A stretch of 64,000 nt of DNA from Clostridiales bacterium (GTDB lineage: Bacteria; Bacillota; Clostridia; Lachnospirales; Lachnospiraceae), in NCBI GenBank assembly GCA_012839295.1, contig DUNO01000048.1, forward strand, positions 1 through 64,000, in the 5' to 3' direction. Below, piece by piece: positions 54,925 to 64,000 of the stretch (the stretch's first letter is position 1; every line of letters starts with the position of its first letter). The translations under genes and the position numbers were made by a program. Under the pieces are notes generated by a model. The model was not told where the DNA came from and made no database searches. It saw only the letters and a list, made by a program, of their open reading frames with translations.

Positions 54925-56361
54925 TTATTTTGTTAACTCAGGATATTTTTCAATTGCGGATTTATAGAAGTTTTCCAAAGCTTCCTCCTTCGTTACGATA
55001 CCATCAAAATAATCCTTGAATGCCCTCTGGAAGGATTCATTCAGCCCCTGGTCATAAGAAGAAATATTGCTCATGTCAATCTTAGGTGCTGCCTCAGCAA
55101 ATAATTTGATGTGGTTTTGTCCGCCGAGGAAGGCTGACTGGAAATCACTGTTTGCCAGCTCGTTCATAGCTGTCATATTGTTGGTATAGTCCTGTGTATC
55201 CTCCGTAATCTGTTTCATGGTTACAGGATCGCAGGTCAGGGTCAGCATGATGTCCTTGACCAGGGGAAGGTTATCGGTTCCGGCTGCCGCACAGATCCAG
55301 GTTCCGCCCCAATAGTAGCTCTCAGGCCCACGGCAGACGGCATAATCACCATAGATACCGTTTCCAACCTCTTCCTTACCGCCCTCCGATACCGGTGTCT
55401 CTAAGGAATTCCCAAGCAGCGTGAAGTTGATACCCCAGGTCGAATAGAAGAAGCCGAATACCTTGCCCTCAGGCCCCTGGTCAGCTGCCCATTCCGGCGC
55501 CCATAGGGAGGTCTTATTGTTGTAGCCCTTATCCGTATATAATTTGGTCTGGTCAACCCATTTCATAATATTGTCATCAATCACGATCTTATTACCATCA
55601 ACCCAGGGGGCAGACATATTATTGGAAAATGTCCGGTAAGCATCATCATAGCCGGACAGCATCTTATAGCCTTTTGCCGCTGCCTCCGCTGCCACCTGGT
55701 CAAATTTTGACCAATCATTCAAAGCCTCCTGTACCTTATCAGGATCATCGGTTCCAAGTACATCCTTTGCGATGGAACGCCTGTAAACGAAAAGTCCGGG
55801 GGTCGCCTGCCAGGTAGTGCCCTTCTGGATTCCGTTTGAGTCAGTTACGATATCCCTGGTATACTGGTATTGGTCTGCAAGATCCCCATCCGTTAAGCCA
55901 ACATCCCCTTTTACGTCCAGGGCATACTCGGAATCCACATATTTTAATGCGTAGTCGGCTTCGATTAAGAACATGTCAACCTTATCGTCCGTAGCTGCAC
56001 TTTTCTGGTTTAATAACGCCTGGTCCAGCGCGTTTTGGTATGCATTATTGTCACTTGGCGTAATGATAAAGTTAACGCTTATGCCCTCCGGTAACTTTCC
56101 GGCCTTTTCAAAGTAATCTGTATAGCGGCTTTTAAATTCTTCATTCCAGCAGTAGATATTCAAAACCTTGCCTTGGGCAGCCCCGGCCTCTTCCGCGCCG
56201 GTATCCTCTGTATCCGTTGCCGCAGTATCTTCTGTTTTTGCAGCCTTCGTTACGGATGCATTGGTTTCAGAAGTATCCTTTGGCGCTTTGGAACTGCAGC
56301 CTGTGAGTGAAGACAGCAGCATGGTTCCGATCAACAATACTACTAATAATTTTTTTTGCAT
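54925..56361 (-). CDS. Cellobiose/oligosaccharide-binding lipoprotein
   Basis: A 478-aa solute-binding lipoprotein. Signal peptide and lipobox SLTGC (Cys22) are followed by a low-complexity linker of Thr, Glu and Ala (residues 25-65) that spaces the domain from the membrane. The binding domain has the SBP_bac_1 pattern. AGGAGGAG lies before the ATG. First gene of the transport operon, directly after the LacI gene on the same strand. Ligand inferred from context. Confidence 0.92.
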   Translation of the reverse strand: MQKKLLVVLLIGTMLLSSLTGCSSKAPKDTSETNASVTKAAKTEDTAATDTEDTGAEEAGAAQGKVLNIYCWNEEFKSRYTDYFEKAGKLPEGISVNFIITPSDNNAYQNALDQALLNQKSAATDDKVDMFLIEADYALKYVDSEYALDVKGDVGLTDGDLADQYQYTRDIVTDSNGIQKGTTWQATPGLFVYRRSIAKDVLGTDDPDKVQEALNDWSKFDQVAAEAAAKGYKMLSGYDDAYRTFSNNMSAPWVDGNKIVIDDNIMKWVDQTKLYTDKGYNNKTSLWAPEWAADQGPEGKVFGFFYSTWGINFTLLGNSLETPVSEGGKEEVGNGIYGDYAVCRGPESYYWGGTWICAAAGTDNLPLVKDIMLTLTCDPVTMKQITEDTQDYTNNMTAMNELANSDFQSAFLGGQNHIKLFAEAAPKIDMSNISSYDQGLNESFQRAFKDYFDGIVTKEEALENFYKSAIEKYPELTK

Positions 56362-56457
56362 TTGCCCTTCTCCTCCTAAATGATTAATATTTAATTTAAT
56401 GAATAAGTAGCTCTATGCCATGCCGGCGTCCCGGCATTACATCAATTTGGTTTTTAC

Positions 56458-57465
56458 CTACAGGCACTTTACTGTCTGCCCTGCAAGCAGCTTTCCAGGT
56501 ATTAGTACCTGGGATGCAAGATATGTTTTGGGGTTCTCAATCCAGTCAATTAAATGCCTGGCTGCCTCGTGGCCAATCAGGACAGAATCCTGCTTGATGG
56601 TTGTGAGCTTCGGACGCAGTACCTGGGACAGTAAAATCCCGTCAAAGCCCGCCACGCTGATGTCCTCAGGAATCCTTAAGCCCTTCTCTTCAATTACATT
56701 CATCCCTCCGATGGCGGAAAAATCATCGGGGAGCATGATACAGGTGGGTGGATCCGGCAGCTCCAATAATCTCCTTGTAGCCATTGCCGTGGATTTTGCG
56801 TCATGATACAGGGCGGACAGTACATAATTCTCCGGCACTTCAATCCCCAGCTCCATACAGGTTTTGTAGAAGCTGGCAAGGCGCTTTTGGGTTACTGAGG
56901 TATCCTCCCCATGGATAAAGGCGAGCTTCCTATGGCCCTGCTGGTAAATATACTTCACCAGCTCCTCCACGGCACCGACATTGTCCGATAAAATTGCCGT
57001 CTTCCCGTTGAACACATGGTCAATTGTAACCACCGGAAGGGTGCTTGTTACCAGCTCCAGGACCATTGGGTCATAATAATCCACACTTGCAATTACCACG
57101 CCGTCGTAGTTACGGTATTTGCAATGCTCCAAATAGGACATTTTCTGGTTTCCGATATTCTGGGATATAAAGGTGATATCATATCCCCTCAGCTCTGCCT
57201 GGGACTTCAGATTCTCCAGCACGGATGAAAAGTATTCATGGGCAAGGCCGCTGTTTGTCTTATCTGTAAAAAGCACTCCGATATTATTGCTGTGCTTTGT
57301 CTTTAGCATCCTTGCGGCAGAATTCGGAAGATATCCCAGCTCCTCCGCCGCCCTCCTGATCTTTTCCTTCGTATCCTTGCCAATGTCACTCTGGTCATTC
57401 ATCGCCTTGCTTACTGTTGCTACGGAAACATTGCACTTTTCAGCAATATCTTTTAAAGAAACCAA
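56458..57465 (-). CDS. LacI-family regulator of the cellobiose locus
   Basis: A 335-aa repressor. The N-terminal LacI helix-turn-helix MVSLKDIAEKCNVSVATVSKAMND and hinge helix AARMLKTKHSN are followed by a periplasmic-binding-type effector domain (GVLFTDKTNSGLAH, DDFSAIGGMNVIEEKG). It lies between the transport operon and the divergent phosphorylase gene, and two similar LacI-type sites lie in the shared gap. It probably represses both units until cellobiose or a derivative binds. Confidence 0.93.
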   Translation of the reverse strand: MVSLKDIAEKCNVSVATVSKAMNDQSDIGKDTKEKIRRAAEELGYLPNSAARMLKTKHSNNIGVLFTDKTNSGLAHEYFSSVLENLKSQAELRGYDITFISQNIGNQKMSYLEHCKYRNYDGVVIASVDYYDPMVLELVTSTLPVVTIDHVFNGKTAILSDNVGAVEELVKYIYQQGHRKLAFIHGEDTSVTQKRLASFYKTCMELGIEVPENYVLSALYHDAKSTAMATRRLLELPDPPTCIMLPDDFSAIGGMNVIEEKGLRIPEDISVAGFDGILLSQVLRPKLTTIKQDSVLIGHEAARHLIDWIENPKTYLASQVLIPGKLLAGQTVKCL

Positions 57466-57500
57466 TCTAATTACCTCTCTCTCTTGTATGGACTATTCAC

Positions 57501-57513
57501 TTAATCGTTTTCG
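57501..57513. promoter_or_regulatory. LacI-type site before the regulator gene
   Basis: TTAATCGTTTTCG matches the site at 57675-57687 at 11 of 13 positions and lies 36 bases before the lacI start. It would allow autoregulation. A CcpA-type cre reading is also possible. Confidence 0.45.
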
Positions 57514-57636
57514 TATTTATCTTACTACTTTTTCCACAGGAATGCAATACGCATAATTATTTTTGTAATAACTCCCCAATTTTGTGCATTTATCTTTATC
57601 TATTATTACTTAATTCATTATTTTTCATTTAAGTTG

Positions 57637-57687
57637 TTGCATTTTTCATATTATAATTGTATTATATTGATATCTTAAACGTTTACG
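57637..57687 (+). promoter_or_regulatory. Promoter and LacI-type operator of cellobiose phosphorylase
   Basis: TTGCAT (57637-57642) and TATTAT (57660-57665) with a 17-base spacer form a plausible sigma-A promoter. TTAAACGTTTACG (57675-57687), containing the perfect palindrome TAAACGTTTA, covers the expected start of transcription. That is the classical repressor position. A CcpA cre overlaps this consensus, so both regulators are possible. Confidence 0.6.
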
Positions 57688-57735
57688 AAATAATATTTTA
57701 AATCAACTGAATTACAAAGAAAGGAAAGGCTATTT

Positions 57736-60159
57736 ATGAAATATGGTTTTTTTGATGATACAAGGAAGGAATATGTCATCCAGACTCCCTCCACCCCATT
57801 ACCCTGGATTAATTATCTGGGAAGCAGCCAATTCTTTAGCTTAATCTCCAACACCGGCGGCGGCTATTCCTTTTACCGGGATGCCAAGCTAAGGAGGCTT
57901 ACCAGGTACCGGTATCATAATGTCCCAAGTGATATCGGCAGCCGCTTTTTCTATATAAAGGAGGGAGATGATATCTGGAGCCCCTGCTATAAGCCTGTCA
58001 TGTCCAAAGTAAATAATTATGAATGCCGGCACGGCCTGGGCTATACAAGGATCCTGGGCAGCAAAAACCAGCTGTCTGCAGCCATCACCTTTTTCGTTCC
58101 CCTGGGGGATAATTGTGAGCTCCAATATGTGACATTAAAAAACGAAGGCTCCTCCCCAAAGACCTTTGATTTCTTTGCGGCCTTGGAATGGTGCCTTTGG
58201 AACGCGGTAGATGATTCTACGAATTTCCAGCGCAACTTAAGCATTGGCGAGGTGGAGACGGAGGCCGGTGTGGTTTACCATAAGACGGAATACAGGGAAC
58301 GGCGCGACCATTACGCCTTTTATTCTGTCAATGAACCCTCCCACAGCTTTGATTCTGACCGGGATGCCTTTCTTGGACCGGATCGGGACTGGTCGCTGCC
58401 GACGGCGGTAGAGAAGGGTTCATGCAGCAACAGCATTGCCAGCGGCTGGTATCCCATGGCCGCACACCACCTCTGCATTACCCTGGAACCAGGCGGCACA
58501 AAGGAACTGGTTTTTGTCCTCGGCTATATTGGGAACGGAAAGGCCAATAAATGGGAGTCACCAAATAAAATCAACAGGGAAGCAGCCAGAAAGCTGATAG
58601 AGCGCTATTCCAGCAGGGCTTCTGTGACGGAAGCCTTTGCTCAGTTAGGGCAATACTGGGAGCAGCATTTAAACAAATACCAGGTAAGCTCCCGGCTCCC
58701 GGAGCTTGACCGCATGGTAAATATCTGGAACCAGTACCAGTGCATGGTGACCTTCCATATGAGCCGGAGCGCCAGCTATTACGAAAGCGGCACCGGGCGG
58801 GGAATGGGCTTCCGGGACAGCTGCCAGGACCTGCTTGGCTTTGTACATATGATCCCTGAGCAGGCCAGGGAAAGAATTATTGATATTGCTTCCATCCAAT
58901 TCGAGGACGGAAGCACCTACCACCAGTACCAGCCGCTGACCAAACGGGGCAACGCTGATGTAGGAAGCGGTTTTAACGATGACCCCCTATGGCTGGTGGC
59001 ATGTACCATTGCCTATATCCAGGAAACCGGGGACATGTCCATCCTGGAGACCCCGGTTCCCTTTAACAATGTGGAAGGAACCGGGAAGCCCCTGATGGAG
59101 CATTTAAGACGCAGTGTCCGCTATGTCATGGACAACAAGGGTCCCCACGGACTGCCCTTAATCGGGCGGGCTGACTGGAACGACTGCCTGAACCTGAACT
59201 GCTTTTCAGAGGAGCCGGGGGAAAGCTTCCAGACCTGCGCCAACTTTGAAAGCGGTGTGGCGGAGAGCGTGTTCATCGCCGCCATGTTCGTAAAATATGG
59301 GGGAGAATACGCCGGGCTCTGCAGGCGTCTGGGGCTTTTTACAGAAGCCGGGGAAATAGCCCTGGAGGTCCGGTCTATGGCTTCCGCTATTGAAAAGGAC
59401 GGCTGGGACGGAAAATGGTTCCGCCGTGCCTATGACGCTTTTGGAAAACCGGTGGGAAGCAAGGAATGCGGGGAAGGCCAAATATATATAGAGCCACAGG
59501 GCTTCTGTGTTATGGCCGGAATCGGCAAGGAGGACCAGAGGGCAAAAACCGCCCTGGACAGCGTTGATGAGCTCCTTACTACGGAATATGGCATCCAGCT
59601 TCTCTACCCCTGCTACTCGGGCTACCACCTTAACCTGGGGGAGATATCCAGCTATCCGCCGGGCTACAAGGAAAACGGCGCTGTTTTCTGCCACAACAAC
59701 CCCTGGATCAGTATTGCAAATACGGTAGTCGGGAACGGCAACCGCGCCTTTAAAAATTATAAGAGTATCGCTCCGGCATTTATCGAGGATATCAGTGACA
59801 TTCACCGCACCGAGCCCTATGTATACAGTCAGATGATAGCCGGAAGGGAAGCAGTACATTTCGGTGAGGCAAAGAACAGCTGGCTTACGGGCACTGCCTC
59901 CTGGTCCTTTGTAAACATCAGCCAATACATCCTGGGCGTGCGGGCAGATTATGACGGCCTTATCATAGACCCCTGCCTGCCGGATGAAATCCCCGAGATA
60001 AATATCATCCGCCGGTTCCGCGGTTCGGATTATAGAATCCATATTATAAATAAAGGTATCGGGAAAAAGCATATTACAATAGACGGTATTCCTGTGGATG
60101 GTAACCTCCTCCCGGCCCCGGAGAGCGGAAGGCTTTACCGGGTGGAGGTGGAGGTCTAA
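57736..60159 (+). CDS. Cellobiose phosphorylase, GH94
   Basis: Splits cellobiose with phosphate into glucose 1-phosphate and glucose in the cytoplasm, saving ATP. An 807-aa enzyme of the usual length: N-terminal beta-sandwich (about 1-280), linker, (alpha/alpha)6 barrel (about 320-720) and C-terminal cap. GMGFRDSCQDLLGF, HQYQPLTKRGNADVGSGFND and the catalytic-acid segment GRADWNDCLNLNCF (Asp480) match cellobiose phosphorylases rather than cellodextrin or chitobiose enzymes. AAAGGAAAGG lies before the ATG. Divergent from the LacI regulator and transport operon. Confidence 0.93.
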   Translation: MKYGFFDDTRKEYVIQTPSTPLPWINYLGSSQFFSLISNTGGGYSFYRDAKLRRLTRYRYHNVPSDIGSRFFYIKEGDDIWSPCYKPVMSKVNNYECRHGLGYTRILGSKNQLSAAITFFVPLGDNCELQYVTLKNEGSSPKTFDFFAALEWCLWNAVDDSTNFQRNLSIGEVETEAGVVYHKTEYRERRDHYAFYSVNEPSHSFDSDRDAFLGPDRDWSLPTAVEKGSCSNSIASGWYPMAAHHLCITLEPGGTKELVFVLGYIGNGKANKWESPNKINREAARKLIERYSSRASVTEAFAQLGQYWEQHLNKYQVSSRLPELDRMVNIWNQYQCMVTFHMSRSASYYESGTGRGMGFRDSCQDLLGFVHMIPEQARERIIDIASIQFEDGSTYHQYQPLTKRGNADVGSGFNDDPLWLVACTIAYIQETGDMSILETPVPFNNVEGTGKPLMEHLRRSVRYVMDNKGPHGLPLIGRADWNDCLNLNCFSEEPGESFQTCANFESGVAESVFIAAMFVKYGGEYAGLCRRLGLFTEAGEIALEVRSMASAIEKDGWDGKWFRRAYDAFGKPVGSKECGEGQIYIEPQGFCVMAGIGKEDQRAKTALDSVDELLTTEYGIQLLYPCYSGYHLNLGEISSYPPGYKENGAVFCHNNPWISIANTVVGNGNRAFKNYKSIAPAFIEDISDIHRTEPYVYSQMIAGREAVHFGEAKNSWLTGTASWSFVNISQYILGVRADYDGLIIDPCLPDEIPEINIIRRFRGSDYRIHIINKGIGKKHITIDGIPVDGNLLPAPESGRLYRVEVEV

Positions 60160-60183
60160 GGCCTGCCACTTAAAAACAAAGAA

Positions 60184-60250
60184 AAGGATTAAGTCTGTCC
60201 ACAACATCTATCCATGATGTATGGGAAAAGACTTAATCCTTGTTATTTTT
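60184..60250. terminator. Bidirectional terminator
   Basis: AAGGATTAAGTCT (60184-60196) and AGACTTAATCCTT (60229-60241) are perfect 13-bp arms, followed on the plus strand by TGTTATTTTT. It lies between the convergent phosphorylase gene and the response-regulator gene. The long 32-base loop contains a smaller ACATC/GATGT stem. Confidence 0.75.
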
Positions 60251-60260
60251 CCGGCTGGCC

Positions 60261-60324
60261 CCCTTACCTGGTTACCCCTTTACCTGGTTACCTCTTTATC
60301 TGGTTGCCCCTTTACCTGGCTGAC
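60261..60324. repeat. Four 16-bp tandem repeats
   Basis: Units at 60261, 60277, 60293 and 60309 have the consensus CCTTTACCTGGTTACC, with one to three changes per copy. The array ends two bases before the stop codon of the response-regulator gene. It is a non-coding minisatellite, possibly variable between strains. Confidence 0.8.
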
Positions 60325-60326
60325 CC

Positions 60327-61808
60327 CTATAGTTCACCAAAATAATCCGAGGGCGATTTCGATGTATAGGACCGGAAAATCCGGCTGAAATAAAACTGGT
60401 CACTATATCCGACCATTGCTGCTACGTCCTTAATAAATAACTCCGGATCAGCCCTCATCAATCTGATCGCTTTCTCAATCCTCAAAGCAGTCAAATACTG
60501 GTTAAAGGATTGGTTTTCATACTTCCGGAATAACTTGCTTAGATAGGTCTGGGACACCGCGAATATTTTGCATACCTGCTGCAGGGAAATACTTTCAGCC
60601 ATATGTACATTCAAATAACTCTTAACGGAATTGAAAAATTCCGGCGTATCCACCTTCCCGTGATCCTCCTGCCCCTTTACACATTTGAATATGATTTCAA
60701 AAAGATTGTCAATCAGCTCCTCCACCGAGGCCGCATAGAAAAAAGCGTCTTCCATCATATATTCATATTCCGTCAAGGGCACCGAATCCGATTCATGCTC
60801 ACGGACCACATAAAGAATCCGCCGTGATATATTCTCCATCCACAGCTGGTTTTTCCCCTCCCCGCTCCACTTTAAATATAATCTTCTTAATTCCTTTTTC
60901 AGCTTTTCATAATGCTGTTCAATTAGCATATACTCGATTTTCTTTATTATCTCACCGATATTTTCTTCCTTGTCACAGCACTCCCCGATCGATATGTCAT
61001 CCAGGGATACAACCTGGATCCGGCCAATCACCAGGACATTATCCAAGGCCCGGTATAATTTTTTAACCTGCTCCTGAAGCTCGGATACACCAAAGGCCCG
61101 CTTATTGTATACGATTGTGGCATATGGATCCCTGCTGACAGCCGTAGCCTGGATTTTCTTAAGGTATTCCATAAAGCTCTTGCCGGACAGCAATTCTTCC
61201 GGAATGATATATAATTCTTCCATTTCATCACGTCCGTAGATGGTAATCAGCTCGTTCATACTGGAATATATCTCAAGGTCGTTGTCCTTAAAGAACCTTC
61301 TGGGCAGGCCGTTCCTGCGCACAATCACCCCATAGTAACACTTGTGGGTGAAATAATGGGCGATCAGGGAGTCCTCACAGGAGGCACCGTTACAGAGCTG
61401 ATGGATAATTTTTTTCCGCTTGTTGTAATACCTTTCCTTTAATTTGACCGCCGTTTCCGAGAGCACTGTCTGCAGGTTCAAGGGCACCACCGGCTTTAAG
61501 ATATAATCCGTCACTCCGGATTGTATTGCACCCTTTGCATATTCAAAATCCTGATATCCGCTTATAATAATCGTTAAGATACAGGCATACTCCTCTTTAA
61601 TCTTTTTTACCAGCTCAATCCCATTCATCAGTGGCATTTTCACATCGCTTATCACAAGATCCGGCTGGAGCAGCCTGATTTTATCCATGCCCTCCACTCC
61701 ATTTTCCGCCGTTGCCACCACCTCATATTCCGGGCACTTTGTCTTTATGATAGAACAGACATGCTGCACGGCACTGGGTTCATCATCTAAAACAATCACC
61801 TTAAACAT
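60327..61808 (-). CDS. YesN-type response regulator, long form
   Basis: A 493-aa regulator: receiver domain (VLDDEPSA, phospho-acceptor Asp55 in VISDVKMP, Lys in ILKPVVP), a 240-residue middle region of unknown fold, and a C-terminal AraC-type domain (SQTYLSKLFRKYENQSFNQY and SDQFYFSRIFRSYTSKSPSDY). The start at 61808 has GGAGG six bases before it and overlaps the kinase stop by 8 bases; a frame extension to 61865 is rejected. It presumably controls the sugar transporter that runs off the right edge. Confidence 0.92.
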   Translation of the reverse strand: MFKVIVLDDEPSAVQHVCSIIKTKCPEYEVVATAENGVEGMDKIRLLQPDLVISDVKMPLMNGIELVKKIKEEYACILTIIISGYQDFEYAKGAIQSGVTDYILKPVVPLNLQTVLSETAVKLKERYYNKRKKIIHQLCNGASCEDSLIAHYFTHKCYYGVIVRRNGLPRRFFKDNDLEIYSSMNELITIYGRDEMEELYIIPEELLSGKSFMEYLKKIQATAVSRDPYATIVYNKRAFGVSELQEQVKKLYRALDNVLVIGRIQVVSLDDISIGECCDKEENIGEIIKKIEYMLIEQHYEKLKKELRRLYLKWSGEGKNQLWMENISRRILYVVREHESDSVPLTEYEYMMEDAFFYAASVEELIDNLFEIIFKCVKGQEDHGKVDTPEFFNSVKSYLNVHMAESISLQQVCKIFAVSQTYLSKLFRKYENQSFNQYLTALRIEKAIRLMRADPELFIKDVAAMVGYSDQFYFSRIFRSYTSKSPSDYFGEL

Positions 61809-63738
61809 CCGTCTCCTCCTTACCCAAAATAGTGCTATTATGAGTACTATGAACCATACCACCAAGAATACGATAAACCGTGGTATCTATAGCAGGATGA
61901 ATCGTGCTATCAATATCAGGATTAGCTACGGTTATAATCACATCCGCCCCCTCTGCCACATTCTTTATTTCAAAATCCAGCCTCTCCTGGTACAGCAGCA
62001 GTAACCTGGCATAGGTGTTTACCAATCCCATCCCCCCGATTTCCAGCTTCATGTTACGCTTTTCCTTTAGCAGGCTGTTCTTGGTCTCAATTAATTTTCC
62101 CCTGAGCAGACGGAGGGATTCCTCCGAAAAGCCCTGTCCATTGTCATGGATCCTAATAAACCATTTTTCTTCCGGGGCCGGCAGTGTTTCCCCAACCCCG
62201 GAATTCATTTCTCCCATTGGTTTTGTGGCTTCAATCCTCCCGCCCGTAATAACAACCTCCATTTGCTTTGTACTGTTCTCAAAGCCATGGTTAATACAAT
62301 TCTCAACAATTTGCTGGAGGGTAATCTTCGGGATTACCTGATCAAGCACACTGTCCTCCACCCGTACCTCAAAGGATATCTTATGCTCAAAGCGGGCCTT
62401 GAGAATATAAAAATACTGGTCCAGATATTCCAGCTCCTCTTTAATTGTGGCATACTGGGTTTTTGTATTCGTGGAATACCGGAGCATATTTGCCAGGCTG
62501 CCGCAGATTTCACAGATCTGTTCATCCTGGTTGCTGGTTCCCCGGGCTGCAATCACATTCAATACATTATACAGAAAATGAGGGTTGACCTGGGACTGAA
62601 GCAGGTCAAACTGGGCCTGCAGCTGCAAAAGCGACATATGCTTTTCCTTCAGCAGGGACTGGCGCAGGCGCTCCAATACATCCTGGTAGGAATTACTAAG
62701 CGCTGTAATTTCATCATTGGTGGTGCTTAAGTCAACCTCATCGTCAAGATTATCGATCTCCGTCTTTTCCATCACCGTTCTCAATTGGCGGATAGGCTTC
62801 GTCAGAAAATAAGAAAGCATAATGACAAAGAACATGGAAACCACCAGAAAGACTCCCGCTATCAGTATCGTAATCAATATAATATAGCGGTTTTGCTGGT
62901 GCAAGGCCTCACCTTCCTCAATAACCAGGACGGAAATATTATATTTTTCCGACTTTGATTTTGCAACCAGCATCTCCTCATTATCGGCAGGGCTGTAGCT
63001 TCTCACAAATTCACCCTCCTGCTCCACAATTTCGGAGTAGTGGGAAGGGGCATCACCGGATATATTGGAATACAGCTGCTCATCCCCATTGACATATATG
63101 ATGTATTTCATATTCTCCTTGGGTAATGCGATTATTTTTTTCAGGTCATTCACCTTTTTTTGTACTTCAATATAGCCCATGTTCTTTCCCTGGACAGCTT
63201 TTACCAGCGAAAAGACCTGCGAATTCAATTTCAATCCCCAGGTATCTTTATGCGTATTTACAATAATCGGTTTCCCATTCTGCTCTTCTGCTTTCGTAAG
63301 CCATGGCATATTGGAATAATCAACATTTTCCTTAATTACATTGTCTACCACATTTTTACTGGACGTTACAAACCCCAGCTGGTTAAATACAATAATGCGG
63401 TAAAAATTATTTGAAATAAAATCTGTATTTAATCCCACCGAAAGCTCTGACCGGGCCATCAGGGCATAGCTGTCCAAAACTTTATCCTCTTGTATGGAAA
63501 GCAGATAGATTGCCTGAAGCATATCCTTATCTGACAGGATATAATTCATGGTAAGCTCCATCGGCTTAATCATCTCATCACATTGGACGATTAATTGGTC
63601 TGCACTGATTTTGAGATTGGCTTTTTCCGTTTTTTTGTTCTGCGCTATATTATAATTATAATATGCCATGCCAAGGATGATGGAAATAACAAACATAAAT
63701 ACCGCATACATATAAATCATCTTCGTCTGAAATCGCAT
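61801..63738 (-). CDS. YesM-type sensor histidine kinase (third)
   Basis: A 645-aa membrane kinase with membrane segments near residues 10-30 and 285-310, an extracellular dCache-like sensor between them, HAMP, H-box QSQVNPHFLYNVLNVIAARG, and HATPase with ENCINHGF, DNGQGFSEE and GGMGLVNTY. The C-terminus has an unusual Asp/Thr/His-rich tail of about 40 residues after the catalytic domain. GGGGGAG lies 8 bases before the ATG at 63738; the ATG at 63756 is a less likely start. Overlaps its response regulator. Confidence 0.92.
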   Translation of the reverse strand: MRFQTKMIYMYAVFMFVISIILGMAYYNYNIAQNKKTEKANLKISADQLIVQCDEMIKPMELTMNYILSDKDMLQAIYLLSIQEDKVLDSYALMARSELSVGLNTDFISNNFYRIIVFNQLGFVTSSKNVVDNVIKENVDYSNMPWLTKAEEQNGKPIIVNTHKDTWGLKLNSQVFSLVKAVQGKNMGYIEVQKKVNDLKKIIALPKENMKYIIYVNGDEQLYSNISGDAPSHYSEIVEQEGEFVRSYSPADNEEMLVAKSKSEKYNISVLVIEEGEALHQQNRYIILITILIAGVFLVVSMFFVIMLSYFLTKPIRQLRTVMEKTEIDNLDDEVDLSTTNDEITALSNSYQDVLERLRQSLLKEKHMSLLQLQAQFDLLQSQVNPHFLYNVLNVIAARGTSNQDEQICEICGSLANMLRYSTNTKTQYATIKEELEYLDQYFYILKARFEHKISFEVRVEDSVLDQVIPKITLQQIVENCINHGFENSTKQMEVVITGGRIEATKPMGEMNSGVGETLPAPEEKWFIRIHDNGQGFSEESLRLLRGKLIETKNSLLKEKRNMKLEIGGMGLVNTYARLLLLYQERLDFEIKNVAEGADVIITVANPDIDSTIHPAIDTTVYRILGGMVHSTHNSTILGKEETDV

Positions 63739-63779
63739 TTCCCTGTCTCCCCCCATAAATCAAGCAGTCCTGTACCCAT

Positions 63780-64000
63780 CTAACCCTTGACTGCTCCTGC
63801 GGACATACCCTCTACAATTTTCTTGTTAAAGATGATAAACAGGACCAGCATAGGAACCGTGATGACAATAACGTCAGCAAACAGCAGGTTATAAGAGCTT
63901 TGGAACTGTCCCATAAAATTATAAAGCGTCAGCTGTACCGTCGCATTCTTAGCTCCCGGCAGGAAATACAGCGGATTCATAAAATCATTAAAAACATTCA
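63780..64000 (-). CDS. Carbohydrate ABC permease, MalG type (partial, C-terminus)
   Basis: The last 73 codons of a sugar permease whose start lies beyond the right edge. The reading frame is open to base 64000 (NVFNDFMNPLYFL) and ends IVEGMSAGAVKG, the common C-terminus of CUT1/YtcP-type permeases. It belongs to a third sugar importer, encoded directly upstream of the YesM/YesN pair, with a 41-base gap. Confidence 0.85.
   Translation of the reverse strand, partial: NVFNDFMNPLYFLPGAKNATVQLTLYNFMGQFQSSYNLLFADVIVITVPMLVLFIIFNKKIVEGMSAGAVKG

Noticed and set aside
59206-60207. 333-codon minus-strand frame opposite cellobiose phosphorylase
   Set aside because: Antisense shadow; the opposite frame carries all GH94 motifs including the catalytic Asp.
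60261-60324. Tandem repeats as a CRISPR or iteron array
   Set aside because: Units are directly adjacent without spacers and lie beside no replication or cas gene.

Overview
The window looks like a chromosomal segment of an anaerobic, plant-glycan-using Bacillota, most probably a Lachnospiraceae-type Clostridia. This is inferred from gene content: three YesM/YesN-type two-component systems beside carbohydrate ABC transporters, a GH94 cellobiose phosphorylase, a GH78 rhamnosidase, a Rex regulator, a Tn4451/TnpX-like element and strong AGGAGG ribosome binding sites. No rRNA, tRNA or CRISPR array was recognised.

Positions 1-14056 are accessory DNA. A type III restriction-modification operon (HTH regulator, mod, res; minus strand, 183-5335) is followed by two uncharacterised genes. 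Next comes a small integrative element: a possible structured RNA, an excisionase-like gene, a P4/D5-type primase-helicase, a field of GTAGCAGT repeats, small accessory genes, a lone HK97-type capsid gene, tnpW and a TnpX-like large serine recombinase. Three of its genes (primase, a small accessory gene, recombinase) are each broken by one missing base, so as sequenced the element cannot be autonomous.

Positions 14172-28356 hold mostly minus-strand chromosomal genes. They are a Ca2+/Mn2+-type P-type ATPase behind a yybP-ykoY riboswitch with a consensus promoter, a uroporphyrinogen-decarboxylase-like protein, a YesM/YesN pair, an RbsA/RbsC/RhaS(LsrB)-type sugar importer, a LysR regulator and Rex. 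The importer operon and the decarboxylase-like gene share an upstream motif with identical spacing, which suggests one regulon.

Positions 28650-36353 are a mixed sulfur/redox/defence stretch: a Bcr/CflA drug exporter, a chromate-transporter remnant, a DUF134 regulator with two operator-like sites, an Mrp ATPase gene with an internal deletion, a NifX-type protein, a divergent LysR regulator, and a large fusion enzyme (CoA-disulfide-reductase-like, rhodanese, sirohaem sulfite reductase, ferredoxin). A sulfatase fragment and a DUF4143 ATPase follow.

Positions 36558-47231 form a rhamnoside-use locus: YesM/YesN, a lipoprotein, two Lpl-type permeases, GH78 rhamnosidase, and then a MATE exporter. 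Positions 47577-52851 hold a helicase fragment, a DUF1266 gene with a YtrA-type GntR regulator, a DUF368 membrane protein and a second MATE exporter. Positions 53040-60159 form a cellobiose locus: binding protein, two permeases, LacI regulator and divergent cellobiose phosphorylase. A third YesM/YesN pair and the end of another sugar permease run off the right edge.
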